Origin: Glandiceps talaboti
Taxonomy: Eukaryota; Hemichordata; Enteropneusta; Spengelidae
Direction of reading: 5' to 3'
DNA length: 64,000 bases
Assembly: GCF_964340395.1 (NCBI RefSeq)
Contig: NC_135565.1
Span: 13,206,742 to 13,270,741, forward strand
Below the pieces are notes generated by a model. That model was given only the letters and a program-made list of their open reading frames with translations, was not told the origin of the DNA and did not search any database. Both the position numbers and the translations under genes were made by a program. The first letter of the stretch is position 1. Each line of letters begins with the position of its first letter. Below are positions 40,128 through 54,403 of this stretch, piece by piece.

Positions 40128-42852
40128 ACTGCTGTTAGTGAATAAAGCAGTTCCTGTGAAGGACGTTCAGCCTGAACGTAGTGGTAGACCAATGTCTTGC
40201 CTGTATTGAAATTCAATATAATGCGATCGATGGGTTGTTAGTTTTCACGTTTCACAAACAAAACACGGTAATGGTGATTAATTGCTATTCTCACACACGT
40301 CATTGGATATACGTACAAAATGGTTTATCTACAAGTAGGTGAAGTGCTTGTCTAATACTAACTCGGTACACAAATGCATTGTTTATGGTTTATGTTCCAA
40401 CTTCTAACTATGACATATAGAATGTAAATCTACACTGCAACACTCAGACAACATGTTGTTTGTTTGTCAGAGTTCTCGCGAGAGCTCAAGGACACTGACC
40501 TTCTGTTTGAAACTGATTTTTAGAAACACAGATATGATTTCTCGATAGAGTTAACAGAGTTGATTTGTTACTTCCGCTATGAAAGCTGAAATAAACCACT
40601 GTAACATCATCGTTTGGTAACAATTAACCGGATATGAATCATACGTCTGTTAAAGGCGAAGTGATAATTGCGAGCACTACAGTTTCGGTGTTAATCATGA
40701 TGTCAATTGTCATAGAACAAATTCAAAAGTAAAAAAAAGATTGAGATGGACCATTGTAAAAAGAGGCATTTGTATAGTACAGTTATTCTCCCTGTATATT
40801 ACGTGTACAGTGCCTTGACATGCCATATATGATCGGCAACCAGAAAAATTTCAAGTCACGATTCTGTTAACCAGTTTTCTAACATCTTTGGTATGTGGGC
40901 TTAAAGAATAAGCATGTCCTCAAATCGACCTCTGCCTACGTACACAGGGTGTATGGATAAACAACATACTTACACCAACAATGAAGCACGACCAGTCAGA
41001 AGTTTGGCGCTAAAAATAACTCGTATTTATGACGGTACCCATTACTACACTATTGTGATATCGAACTTCCCAGTTATGGTTCAAAGTTCAGCGATTGACG
41101 CAAACTATGTTGAGTAGGGTATTAAATTTGAAACCGTTGCTGTGTGAGAAAAATATCACTACATCCTATTTTATCCTTATATTGTTCACAGTGTACACAC
41201 ACACGACTAAGTAGTTTTACACAAAAATGTGTCAAACCACAACTAAACGGACTTCATTATTTATTGCATTACAAGGCCACCGGCCCATTTGCCAAAGACA
41301 TGTTACAGTACGCTTGTCGCACATGTATTTAAGTTTACTATGCCTTGTATATAAATTTACAGATGAATTAACAAATCACAATCTGTTGTTCACATTAATG
41401 ATTCAAATTTGTTAAAATTTGGTATCAAATATAAAGGCGCGAGTAGGGACTCAGGTATCAAAGAATTACATGTAGGACAATTTGACAGAAAATGGTATAC
41501 GGCAACGGACTTTATATGGAGATGTCGTTTACATGATGACGTCATTTCCGTTTAAATTCCATGTGCCGACGAAACAGAAAGGTGTGGTAAACCAATCACC
41601 TATAACCTGAAATGTATGGCACCACTAAGTCTATCTAGCAGTAACTTTGATATAGATTTTCCGTCTAATTGTCTTCTATGCACCTGATGGTCACCCACAC
41701 AGTTTTACAGATATTCAACAAACCTTTTATGTCTACACCCCGTTATTAAAATACTGCAAATCATGCGCACTACATACAACAACCATGCAGGATGACGGAT
41801 TCACTTTATTTATGTCATTTCCTATCAAACGAAAGAACAGTGTAATTTATATCAAGTACAGGTCAACACGACACGGAATTTGCAGTTACCGCATAGTTTG
41901 GATAATAAATGCTGGAAGGGAAAGGACACCTCGCGATATCTTCTATATCTGTGGTTTGAAGGTCTGTATCATTATGTTTAATAAAAACTACATACGATAA
42001 AATGAGCTGGTTGCGTTTACTTTCACTTACCCGTACAGATCTAGAGCTAGCATCCATCAGAACTTAGGCGGAAGTGACGTATGGGCCTTGGTAGAGAACT
42101 TCCGTTAAACACATTGTCGACTGCTTGTATTGTTACGCAATTACAATTATAGAAACATTCGATAACCAGTTCCCGTCATGTCATCGGGATAGACAGTACA
42201 CTGCCACATTCAGAGCGAGAGTGTCCACGTATTCAACACTGTGTGTACCATGTGTGACACGTTGTTTGTCGCTGATGTCAGCCGAGCGCCTGTTGAGTAG
42301 ATTTGTTTCGATGAGGAAATAGCTATCTGAATCAAATTCAGTTCTAAAACGAATGTCTTGAAAACGTAATCACGGTAATGTATTTACATGCGTGATAGTG
42401 GATGATAGCTTCGTTGTGTGGTCGTTGTCGATCGATCGTCGGATATAGGAGTGAGTAAATGGATAAGACGTACATCGTATGCAAAGCATGTGTATACAAT
42501 CATAAATGTAATCATATGTTGACACTTTGTAGGTAATGTTACAGATAAATTATTTGTATCCATTTTTGCCAGCTGCTTTCAATATTAGTCTATAGAGTAC
42601 TAATGAATGTTTTTTTTCGTTCGACAGCATCATCGTCAGTCTAACTAGCACCATCCACAGAGCCAAAGCAAATCGAGCCAGGAGATATCAAAATTGACAC
42701 TAGTATAAGAGGGACATATTTCCGATATCACATATTGCAATATCTTATTATTATTCCTTTGTGTCACTTGCTTATGATCTAACATAGTAAACATCCACTT
42801 GAAACCAGGCCATAAAGCAAAATGTAATCCAAGATGTGATAATTTTAATAGT

Positions 42853-42883
<31 letters not shown>

Positions 42884-43805
42884 GATATGGTTTATAGTAC
42901 TCTGTTAACCATCATACCAAGCGCATTATGTTACCAGATTTGCCCGAGTTCCAGAATTTTACTTTGAGTAATGTCATTTTGTAAAGTGTATCATCTTGGT
43001 TATTTCTATAAATTTATTCTAGTTAATTTTATCTGCTGTGTATGCATGGTTATATTTTATTATGATCCATACAAATGTTTTTCTTTGGTTTTGTTTTTAT
43101 AGCCATCAGGCTCTCTGTGACTGTCCCAGAAGTGTATAGATGGATTTACATCCGGAAGTCTACAACCCTCATGAATCTAACTGCTATTGATGAATACAGA
43201 TTATAAGTAAACAAGAAACTTGTTGAAACAAAATAGGTGAAAAAAGAAAAACACATTGAATTGTACGAGGAAGTCGATGACCTTCTCACTATTGAGGTAG
43301 TAGAAATAAACCTTCAATATAAAATTTGAGTAGCTGGGAGCACAACAGTCCCATATGGATACATTTATGAAAGGACAGTCTGTTTTTCAACTCACTTCAT
43401 AAATCTTCTCCGAGAAAGAACATTACCAAGCTCCTCTACATATTTGGTGGTTTGTAACACAAAATTCAATCTCTTCTTTTTGTCTACTTCGAGTTTGGAC
43501 TATTTACTAGGTTGATCTTGACTCTGTCCTTGTAACACATACCAGGATTAGTGCAATCTATTTCATGTAACAATGACAGCCAATGTAGGTACCACAAAGT
43601 TTAGTTGTGATATTACCATACCAAACACGTTCCTCAATGATTGGCTTATCTGTTCTATTGATGCAGTATTTGGTTGATGATTCATTTAAACTTGGCTTGT
43701 TTTTGAGAAGACTATTATGGCTCATTAATAAGTTAAACACTTCATGGGGGCCATAAACTGTCAGCTTTGGGTAAACGTAAAATGATGTAATGTGAAAGAT
43801 AACAA

Positions 43806-43902
<97 letters not shown>

Positions 43903-46900
43903 CTTCACTTGTTTACAATGGTCCTGAGTCCTGCTATAAATAGTTTTCAGCATGTCAGTCAATATCTTCACATTTGACTTTATGTAGAGGAAGACTTTGC
44001 ATCTTGTACATGTGTAATTTTTCATCTGTTATTAGCGTATTGAATTGCTTGTTGTTCCATATTTGTATATGTTTGTTTTCATTTTGGTACGCACACTAGA
44101 TTCTAGTGATTGTTGCAGTGCTATTGGTGATATCTTAATTCATCTCAAGTCAATATCCCATACGAGAGTGACAGTACACGTATTCGTTCATTCGTTTGTT
44201 CATTCATTCATTCATTCATTCATTCATTCAATCAATCAATCATTACTGTCTCGAGCAAAGGAATACAAAACAATTTGAATTGTCGACTAAGTAGACAATT
44301 CATTAAATATATATTTTGTTGTTGGTTTTGTCTCTATTCACTTATTTTGCCACGTGACTAAGCAGCAATATTATGTGACTGTTGCTATGCGATGGCGTGA
44401 TGCTGTATTGACATTCGTTGTCAATACTCTTGTAGTAAGGTCTGACAAAAAATTTAGCTGTTAGAACCGTCTCTTCAAGTGAACTTATCCTATGGGGATC
44501 CTTAACCCCTTCACTAACTTTGCGGTGAATCACCGTGGGGAGCCTAGAGAACACTTTTGTCATATATATACAGTTGTCCGCTGGTAAAGACCATGACCCC
44601 ATGTCTTCACGTGGTGTGCATGTGAAGTCTAGCATGTACAGGCTGAGTGAAAAAGTACGACAATATCTAAATAACAAGGTATATAATTACCTGTAACCAA
44701 TTCTCCAATCTCAAAAATCTAAGAAGAAGTAAATTTTTCAAGGTATCAGGAAATACAAAAATCTACATCAATATTAAATATCCATCGAAAGATTTATTAA
44801 AACCTCAGACCATTGCCATTTTCTTATAGTGGTCTGAGCTAAAACTTACATCAGTACACTTACACTATTAAATATTAGATGAGGATTAAATAAATAGCCA
44901 ACGAAATATAGCCAATCTTCATCTAATGGGTAAACAATGACATTCTCCAACTTCATAAAATATATAATCAGTAAGCATGTATGTCTCTAACAAATGAAAA
45001 TACGCTGTAAAGTATACTAACGACAACACAAAATAAATATTTTTAATACTGAACATAAACGTCAGAAGACCCTCGACCGATCCAAAACATGAAAGAAATA
45101 ATATTATATTGGAGATATTACGTACGGTGATTCGAGTGCGCATAATTCGCAATTTTAGTCCTACTGTAATTTCAAGGTCAATAAACCATAACCAAGGTCA
45201 TGATAAGGCATCCACTATAGGTTAGGAAAACGGTATACATTTCCCAAATAACGTTAATTCGTATTCGTTTGTTGGGATAGTCAAAGGACTTGATAACTCG
45301 CGCCCCAGGCTTTCTTGACGCTTATAGGGTTTTCATTGTTTTACATCATTTTAGCATTTTATCGTTCAAATTTGGAGCCTTATTTATATAATTATCGGAA
45401 TAACCGAGGAATAACAAATGATAGCTAGGCTTAGCAGGTCGAGGAAAGACCTTGGTTAGATCGGAATAAGACACAATAGCTAGAGCTGATGTTCCATGTT
45501 TCTCACTCACTTTCATGTGTTCACCTCGGCAGTGGATATAAACCTTTCTGAAGTCTACTTAGCTAATTCCCTATATGAAATGATCTCGTTTACAATTTGA
45601 AAACATGACGGTGACTTTTGTATAGTTATATGATCTAGGCTGCAAGGTGCAAAAAGATCCGAGTAAAGTACAATAGTTATTGATATAGAACCTGTCACAA
45701 TTTAGTTTTTAAAACGATGTAAGGAGTCCATAAAAGACCAAAATGGAAATATCAAAGTCCTGTAATGTGCGCAGATGATAAACTCCACGAACTTCGTGTT
45801 CATGATACAGCGGAATAAAAATTACTTGTTAACTTCTTGAGTCAATTATCTACATCGATATTTAATTATTGTGCATAGAGTTATGACTTTCTTCAACATA
45901 TTTTCATACATTAGTATGCCAAACGTCATCGAGCCGTAATTAACTTCATCTGTAAACGCCCAATCTTCCTTTGAGGTTTCCACGGATTCTTGCTCAAGTA
46001 GTACTACCCCCAGGTCTTGACACGACTATTTATTTACCTGGTAAGAAAACAGACCATATACAACTGGTTTGTACGCTACAGCATAAGATATAAAAAAAAC
46101 CTACAAAGACAAATAAATAACAACGGACCACTATAGAAAATGCTATATAGTTGTCTTAGGAGAAATAAGCATGTTTGAAATTGTTCCGCCAAAAAATATA
46201 ACTTCCAAGGGCAAGTATGATATGATGCATTTAATAAAAAGCACAATGTGATTTACTTTATAAATATCAGAAAGTATCTTCAAATCGTATGGAATTTGAA
46301 AACTTCCGCCAAACTATTGTATTTTACGTGAGTTGAGCAGATGTTATATGAAAATCACTCACAGCATACCTTGTTTTATGTATCGCTTGGATCATATGAT
46401 TTTACATTGAACCACTACTACATAATCGTGCGACAGCTAACAGACCATTATTCGTTTGTTCATTCATTCATTCATTCATTCAGTCAATCATTACTGTCTC
46501 GAGCAAAGGAATACAAAACAATTTGAATTGTCGACTAAGTAGACAATTCATTAAATAAATATTTTTTTGTTGGTTTTGTCTCTATTCACTTATTTTGCCA
46601 CGTGACTAAGCAGCAATATTATGTGACTGTTGCTATGCGATGGCGTGATGCTGTATTGACATTCGTTGTCAATACTCTTGTAGTAAGGTCTGACAAAAAA
46701 TTTAGCTGTTAGAACCGTCTCTTCAAGTGAACTTATCCTATGGGGATCCTTAACCCCTTCACTAACTTTGCGGTGAATCACCGTGGGGAGCCTAGAGAAC
46801 ACTTTTGTCATATATATACAGTTGTCCGCTGGTAAAGACCATGACCCCATGTCTTCACGTGGTGTGCATGTGAAGTCTAGCATGTACAGGCTGAGTGAAA

Positions 46901-48663
46901 AAGTACGACAATATCTAAATAACAAGGTATATAATTACCTGTAACCAATTCTCCAATCTCAAAAATCTAAGAAGAAGTAAATTTTTCAAGGTATCAGGAA
47001 ATACAAAAATCTACATCAATATTAAATATCCATCGAAAGATTTATTAAAACCTCAGACCATTGCCATTTTCTTATAGTGGTCTGAGCTAAAACTTACATC
47101 AGTACACTTACACTATTAAATATTAGATGAGGATTAAATAAATAGCCAACGAAATATAGCCAATCTTCATCTAATGGGTAAACAATGACATTCTCCAACT
47201 TCATAAAATATATAATCAGTAAGCATGTATGTCTCTAACAAATGAAAATACGCTGTAAAGTATACTAACGACAACACAAAATAAATATTTTTAATACTGA
47301 ACATAAACGTCAGAAGACCCTCGACCGATCCAAAACATGAAAGAAATAATATTATATTGGAGATATTACGTACGGTGATTCGAGTGCGCATAATTCGCAA
47401 TTTTAGTCCTACTGTAATTTCAAGGTCAATAAACCATAACCAAGGTCATGATAAGGCATCCACTATAGATTAAGAAAACTGTATACATTTCCCAAATAAC
47501 GTTAATTCGTATTCGTTGGTTGGGATAGTCAAAGGACTTGGTAACTCGCGCCTCGGGCTTTCTTGACGCTTAGAAGGTTTGCATTGTTTTACATCCGATT
47601 CATTTTAGCAATTTATCGTTCAAATTTGGAGCCTTATTTCTATAATTATCGGAATAACCGAGGAATAACAAAAATGATAGCTAGGCTTAGCAGGTCGAGG
47701 AGAGACCTCGGTTAGATAGGAATAAGACACAATAGCTAGAGCTGATGTTCCATGTTTCTCACTCACTTTCATGTGTTCACCTCGGCAGTAGATATAAACC
47801 TTTCTGAAGTCTACTTAGCCAATTCCCTAAATTTGAAATGATCTCGTTTACAATTTGCAAACATGACAGTGACTATTGTATAGTTATATGATCTAGGCTG
47901 CAAGGTGCAAAAAGATCCGAGTAAAGTACAATAGTTATTGATATAGAACGTGTCACAATTTAGTTTTTAAAACGATGTAAGGAGTCCATAAAAGACCAAA
48001 ATGGAAATATCAAAGTCCTGTAATGTGCGCAGATGATAAACTCCACGAACTTCGTGTTCATAATAAAGCGGAATAAAAATTACTTGTTAACTTCTTGAGT
48101 CAATTATCTACATCGATATTTAATTATTGTGCATAGAGTTATGACTTTCTTCAACATATTTTCATACATTAGTATGCCAAACGTCATCGAGCCGTAATTA
48201 ACTTCATCTGTAAACGCCCAATCTTCCTTTGAGGTTTCCACGGATTCTTGCTCAAGTAGTACTACCCCCAGGTCTTGACACGACTATTTATTTACCTGGT
48301 AAGAAAACAGACCATATACAACTGGTTTGTACGCTACAGCATAAGATATAAAAAAACAAACCTACAAAGACAAATAAATAACAACGGACCACTATAGAAA
48401 ATGCTATATAGTCGTCTTAGGAGAAATAAGCATGTTTGAAATTGTTCCGCCAAAAAATGTAACTTCCGAGGGCAAGTATGATATGATGCATTTAATAAAA
48501 AGCACAATGTGATTTACTTTATAAATATCAGAAAGTATCTTCAAATCGTATGGAATTTGAAAATTTCCGCCACACTATTATATTTTACATGAGTTGAGCA
48601 GATGCTATATGAAATCACTCACAGCATACCTTGATTTATGTATCGCAATTGGATCATATGATT
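40128..48663. other. Long region without a recognised gene
   Basis: Between gene D and the EF-hand gene. It contains (CAA)n at 42855-42882, (TA)n at 43811-43900 and the tandem duplication from 44188. Short plus-strand frames around 43130-43320 look vaguely coding but are unidentified. A possible minus-strand first exon (MDASSRSVR, ATG 42057, GTAAGT donor) has no partner exon. Confidence 0.5.
43811..43900. repeat. (TA)n microsatellite
   Basis: About 45 TA units; flanking DNA shows no recognised feature. Confidence 0.95.
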
Positions 48664-48713
48664 TTACAATGTACCACTACTACATAATCGTGCGACAGCC
48701 AATAGACCATTAT
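44188..48713. repeat. 2.25-kb direct tandem duplication (two units)
   Basis: Unit 1 is about 44188-46451 and unit 2 about 46451-48713, offset 2248 bp. The first 900 bp are almost identical (the 111-codon frames at 44342-44677 and 46590-46925 translate identically); the rest differs by scattered substitutions and small indels. Both units begin at (CATT)n next to TTCGTTTGTTCATTC and end at GACCATTATT. The right end lies inside the third coding exon of the EF-hand gene, so unit 1 carries a second copy of that exon's 3' part. Frames within the unit are otherwise unrecognised. Confidence 0.92.
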
Positions 48714-49601
48714 TACCGGGTATTTCTCCGTTTGACGATTTTCTTATAATCAGCAAAAACTGAAATGAAAAATAAAATCCTTTGGTTAACAATTATCCTT
48801 TAGATTTAAGGAATCAAAAAGGCGCATACCAAATGACAGGTTAGAGTGACCGACTCGTCGTTATCATTCTCGCAAACCAGAGCTTAATTTTTCTTCTGTA
48901 ACACATCCTCGTGACGGTGTGTCTTGGACCGTAACGTACCGTAAAAGAGGTTGTGTTGACGTTAAAGTAGCCGTAAAGAAGGCTGTGGTTTTTTACGGAT
49001 GATGTGTCGTTGCGAACACTTCGTATCATTTGCTGCTCAGATAAAACAAACATTGGGTTTACAATTTGACAGTGATTTGTATGAAAAAGGGGTTACATAA
49101 AGCTGTACACCCGGAAATAATACGAACAGCTGTGGACATTGGGTTAACAATTTGTCAGTGATTTGCATGAAAAGGGGTTTAACATAACCCAGAAATAATA
49201 CGAACGACTGCAAACATTGGGATTACAATTTGTCAGTGATTTACAGACGTACCTCTCGGAAGCTGATTTGACCATCGTTATCTTCATCGACAATTTTTAT
49301 CATACTTTGTAGCGCAACATCTGACTGGGGTTCTCCTAACCTCTCCATCATACCTTTTAGTTCTTTAAAGTCAATGAAGTCATTCTTATCGACGTCAAAA
49401 CTGAAAAAATTTGTATCAAGAAAAGTGGTAAAATTAATATGTTGACCAATAGTATCCAATTAAGTCACAGTTCATCTCATAGTAAACTAAGTTCACTTGA
49501 ATGATACATCAATATTCAAAATTTATATATCGCAAAACTCCCAACTTATGTTTTGTTCATTTTCTACCTTTCTTACTTTCATCGATGCAGTTTTTTCCTC
49601 T

Positions 49602-49685
<84 letters not shown>

Positions 49686-52258
49686 GCTTGTTTTCTATAT
49701 CAATTGTAGGTATTCCATCTTTGAGGGTTAGATCCTCTAGACAGCAATTTTGTCGTTGGAGGAATAAACCAAATCTGCAACTCATAGCTCAATTACATGT
49801 AGGAGCAAGGATTGAAGACCCCAGCATTGAAGATAGCTATTTACATAAAGAACATGAGGGAAACGTAATCTTGCCTGGACAATTAGATATTCTTCACTGA
49901 TAATTTCCTTCGTTCAGCCAAGGAAAATATGAGTGACCTAATTAGGGGGCTTTGTCACCAATATTTTCCGGTTGAATGAAGAAATATATTGAGAATAATA
50001 TAATTATACTTTATCAAGCATAATTTATGAAAAAATGGGGAAACTGTGGCGATTTTGAACGTTTTGACTCATTTTAAGCACCGCAGAACCGGTGACGTAG
50101 ACACGGGTTGTAATGACGTAAAACGACCAGAGTATACAATTCATATTTTTGTTCGATGACAATAACTTTGTTTGTGCATGGTATAAGGGGATTTGTATGA
50201 GCGAATACTATTACGGACACGAACAGTGTGGCTACGAATAGATAAGCTTGATACAAAGAAAAAAGTTTCTCTCTCTACATATTAGTAGCATATTTAGTGG
50301 ATTTATTTATTTATTTAACCACCCAAACGTGCAAAAACGAGGTAAAGTAATACCATCATTCGTTTTCGTTAGGTAGTGTTCCATATCATCTATCAATACA
50401 AGCAAGATTATGTGTCCTTCTGTGGATAGGAACTATAAAGTGTGATGAACACATAGAGATACAAAACCAATACGAATATATTACTATCAAAAATAACCGC
50501 TACCATCACACAAAGTCACTCTGGTTCACCATAAGCACGATGTAGCAGAGTGATAACTTTTGTACGAGGAGTGTTAAAGTGTGGCATTGATGTACATGAG
50601 ATCTGCTAAATTTATTTCAATAAAAATTGGTAGAATTGTTATAGTACGTTATTCATGTATCAAGTTCGCGAGTGTTGATACAGGCCTATATTTCAGTGGT
50701 TTGCGTGTATATTTGCTATAAACAACACCACCAATATGAGTTTAACCGAGTTCTCTGTCCACGTTTAGGGTCGGAGACACACCAGGGAGCCTTCCTTTTT
50801 TGAGAAGCGGAACCCTGATGCATGAGGGCGCCCCCAATTAACCGCTTCCAATTATTAAACACAGCATATTCCTTTACAGTTGGGTACGTCCAGCTCACGA
50901 TAATTGATCAGTCCTACAAGGTCGTGTTACAAAATAATAGGGTCATTTGATTCATGCTGTGATACTATACACAATATACCCAACTACTTCAGTATTTCTG
51001 TTTACCAGTCGGCTCACTATTACAACGTACTATATATATTGTAAAAGTCCTCAGCTCAGCCATAGGCCTGGCATGCCATCGATATGGTTCTGAGAGGCTG
51101 TCCATTCAGTCGTTATTAGTTCAAATCCTATTTGTAATGTTAATAGAACGGCAAACATTGTTGACAATCTTACATAACACACACGATGTAAAGAGACGAT
51201 ATATTTGAGATAGGTAAACTTGTTCTTGGTGATCGTTTATGCGATAGTAATGCAACTTAAAAATAATTGTAAAATGGCAATTTTCCAAAGGTCAAAGTTT
51301 AAAAGGTAACATAACAAGTATGTCGTATATTCAAAGTTAGCACAGAGAAACCTAGTCTATCAGCTAGCCCTCGGATGTTCTTCCGATAAAATACGACACA
51401 CAGCCGAACAACGCTATCGAGGATGGAACTAGACTGTTCGGGCAGGCCCTCACATGCGAACTTCGTTCGCTTATAGTTATAGCATCGAAAGAAAGCCCGA
51501 ACGTCTAGCAGCAAGACTAAGAGAAACCCAGAGAACGAAAACATTACTGAAGCGTCACTGTTTCAATTATAAAAGCAACAACACATACGATTTATACAGT
51601 GGTGGTAGGAGTATTACATGTAAAGGTCAGAAGGTCATTACGATTGATTACGTAATGCTGGCTTTGTCTCAAAGTTTCATAGAAAAAGATCGTCACTGTG
51701 TACGTGCAGGCATCAAAGTTTTCATACATCTGTTCATACATCACCACCTAACCAGATGCCTGTCGACAACAATAACAAAACATGATCGTCTACATGTGAG
51801 GCTGGGTGGGCAGTCGTTGATTAGTGGTTTCAAATACTGCAATATTCAGACAAGTCGACATAGAATTCTTTCGTCCAACATGTTGAGTAACTGAGATATT
51901 GTTGGTATTTTACTGCCCTCCAGACAATAGACCTTTACTATAGTATACATCTTGTCGGTCAACTCTATTAGGCGTCTCAATGCAATGGCCTGGTACGACT
52001 AGACCCTGAAGGGAAACCAATACTTGCAAACCAAAAAACTGTGTCAACACACTTTGCGACTTTCAGTAATATCTTTTCGGCATCAACACCGCATAACTGG
52101 TAGGAAAATCCGACTTACCTGTCAAATATTTTCCGACATTCTTTAATCTTTTTTATTGGGATTTCCTCAAACTCAACGAACACACTTTGTGATACTCTAA
52201 CTGGTGTCACCTTGACCTGCTCTCCTATTAGTTTCTGTCGTACCTCGAAGTCCGACAT
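48664..52258 (-). CDS. Swiprosin/EFHD-like EF-hand protein, C-terminus unresolved
   Basis: Three exons recognised: 52119-52258 (ATG 52258), 49253-49400 and 48664-48759, phases 2 and 0, giving 127 aa if read to the TAA at 48664. Residues 1-46 end FVEFEEIPIKKIKECRKIFD. Exon 2 completes two canonical EF-hand loops, DVDKNDFIDFKE and DEDNDGQISFRE, joined by LKGMMERLGEPQ and MIKIVDE. Exon 3 reads FLLIIRKSSNGEIPGNNGLLAVARL. This matches the swiprosin order ELK-MMEKLG, FREFLLIFRK, then GL..LARL. Swiprosins are calcium-binding, actin-associated proteins. The usual C-terminal coiled coil is not found. Either the gene is truncated, or splicing continues from a donor in exon 3 (TTAT|GTAGTA) to exons I did not locate. 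Exon 3 spans the edge of the tandem duplication. Confidence 0.78.
49606..49681. repeat. (TA)n microsatellite
   Basis: About 38 TA units in the first intron of the EF-hand gene. Confidence 0.95.
49902..50075 (+). repeat. Dispersed repeat family 2, copy 2
   Basis: Counterpart of 22018-22225, with the AAGGAAAATATGAGTGA and GGCTTTGTCACCAATATTTT blocks. It lies in the first intron of the EF-hand gene. Confidence 0.7.
51346..51525. mobile_element. MITE-like element, copy 1 (about 180 bp, inverted ends)
   Basis: The left end reads CTAGTCTATCAGCTAGCCCTCGGATGTTCTTCCGAT. The right end is its approximate reverse complement (ATCGAAAGAAAGCCCGAACGTCTAGCAGCAAGACTAAG). The same terminal consensus occurs at 63630-63785. 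There is no coding capacity. Confidence 0.75.
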
Positions 52259-52730
52259 GTTGAATTGGTCAATGGTTTGGTTCACCAGAGAAGGAATCTA
52301 AAACCTGCTGATCTTAAATACCCTGGCTGAAGTCAGCGAGTAGTGTGATATCATTGTGCACCGTACGACAACGACACAGTAGTGTATCTGATTTCAATTA
52401 CGTAGGACGAGCACGACAAATTGTTGCGTCTGTCACGTCATACCTGACTCATATTGTCTGGTAGATGCCAATATTTAGAAGGGGTGATTTTTTTTAAAGG
52501 ACTCCGATTACACCACATGGCAACGAAGGAGGTGAGGTGAGGTGAGTGAACCGTGACGTTGGCTGATAGTCAAAACTTTGTAAAGCCTTGCTCTTTCAGA
52601 AAATAATCTAACACTTTGGAATAACATCAACCTCTTTCCCGCTTAATACAACCCATATCACAGGACCAGAGCCATATAGCTACGTTTATGCTCATGAAAA
52701 AAAATTAATTAAATATATAGATAAATAAAT

Positions 52731-52762
<32 letters not shown>

Positions 52763-54250
52763 ATCAAAACTGACAATATTAGACATATTAGTATTAACAT
52801 TTTTTTTATTTAAGAAGAACTACGATATGTTTCCTACATGTGAAATGGTCGACAATTTAGAGACAAGGGGAATGTGACAGATCGATGTTCCTAGCAAAAC
52901 GTATACTATGAAGGATATCGTATTTTCAAGTATCAACTTGACGGTTGATGAACACACATACCCGTCTTTCTTAGAACAAACATGCTTAGAACATATTCAC
53001 CAGGCGCAATTGACATCGCAATGAATAGGAAAGCTGCATTCTCACGATTAATAAAGCCATACTTCGCGGTATTGAAAAATCACACCAGCTTTTCAAATAT
53101 AGCGGGAATCCAGTAATTGAGAATCGTAAATGGACCAACCATGTAACTCGTTTTGACCATCCCAGATGACTAATACTGATCTCATACGACGACCAAAACT
53201 CTTCAAACCAGTTTACATGATTGGTCCCTCTGCGATTCTAAATTACTGGATGCCCGCGATTTTAAAAATAAAACAGTATTAAACGATAATATTATTCGTA
53301 AATTAATGTAGAATGATGTTGTCTTGTGAACGTTTATGTGTCACCGTCATTATATGTATCTCATACTGTTACTTTTATTCAAATAACATGCATAAATTAT
53401 CCTAGTATTATGCATAAATTATTCAAATTAGCCTCCCTGTACATTTACAAGTCGAAGGCACCCGGATAAAATAAACATATACCTGAAGTCAACATATACC
53501 TATAGAACAATGTTACTAATTTCTGTTGAATGGCCTATGATTTAATTCTAATTGTTCACAATACTGATGGTAGTGGAGTCATAATGATGGGTCATTATCA
53601 TGTTCATCGCGAACGTTTTCTACAAGTCTACTAGATATCTATTTTCCTAACTCAAATGTTCATCCTAGGCTAGGCCAAATAAAACAAACGGCGTGTTTCC
53701 GATAACTCGATAGACCATAGTTTGTGCGCCGATCATAAACATGTTTTGAAAAACTTAAGGTAAAATGTTAGCAATTTACTTCTATTTCCGTGTTGTATAC
53801 CTATGTATTTGCCGCATCTTTTTAAAATCGTATTCCAGAGAGAACCAAGATCTTAACATTACAGTCTGCATAAAGTGTTCATCTACTTAACTTCTTCATT
53901 TACTTCTTCTACACCTCACCAACTGTTATGGAAGTATTATGACTGCTGACTATCTTATATTGGGTCAAAGAAATTTCAAAAAAAATTAAATTAAAATAAA
54001 ATAAAATGCAATTCCGACCTACCTATGGATTGATAAAAAATATTGTGTGGTTCCGATTACACTTAATTTTAGAATAGGTGGGTTAGGTAGATTTTTATCT
54101 TATTTTATTTTATTATAATACATTTTTCATGTGTGAGTGTCTAGTTCAGGTTTTCCATTGTTTTTCAATGGTCTCTGTGTTGTTTATTTCTTCCTATCAG
54201 ATGTACAGCCATTACAGATTTAAAGAGAAGTTTGATTTTGTCATTTTAAG

Positions 54251-54403
54251 TTGATGTCAGTTTCCACGTCCACTATTCCTCGTGAGACTTCACAATTTTT
54301 GCAATTTTATTTTTTTCTCGAATATCTAAAACCGTTGAAAACCGTTTAGGGTCGGCAATGAAAAGCTAGGTGGGATCGGATAACCGGAACCAACCAAACA
54401 ATT
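54251..54403 (+). repeat. Dispersed repeat family 1, copy 2
   Basis: Counterpart of 20438-20590. Flanks from 53970 to 54120 and to 54440 contain further matching inverted segments (GGTTCCGATTAC and GGATAACCGGAACC; GGTGGGTTAGGT and ACCTAACCTATT), so the complete element may be about 450 bp. Confidence 0.65.

Noticed and set aside
44342-44677. 111-aa frame, identical copy at 46590-46925, considered as the missing swiprosin C-terminus
   Set aside because: Only RL and SEGVK resemble the family and there is no coiled coil; identity between copies reflects the recent tandem duplication, not selection.
49497-49900. Tyr/Ile-repeat frames
   Set aside because: Produced by the (TA)n microsatellite.
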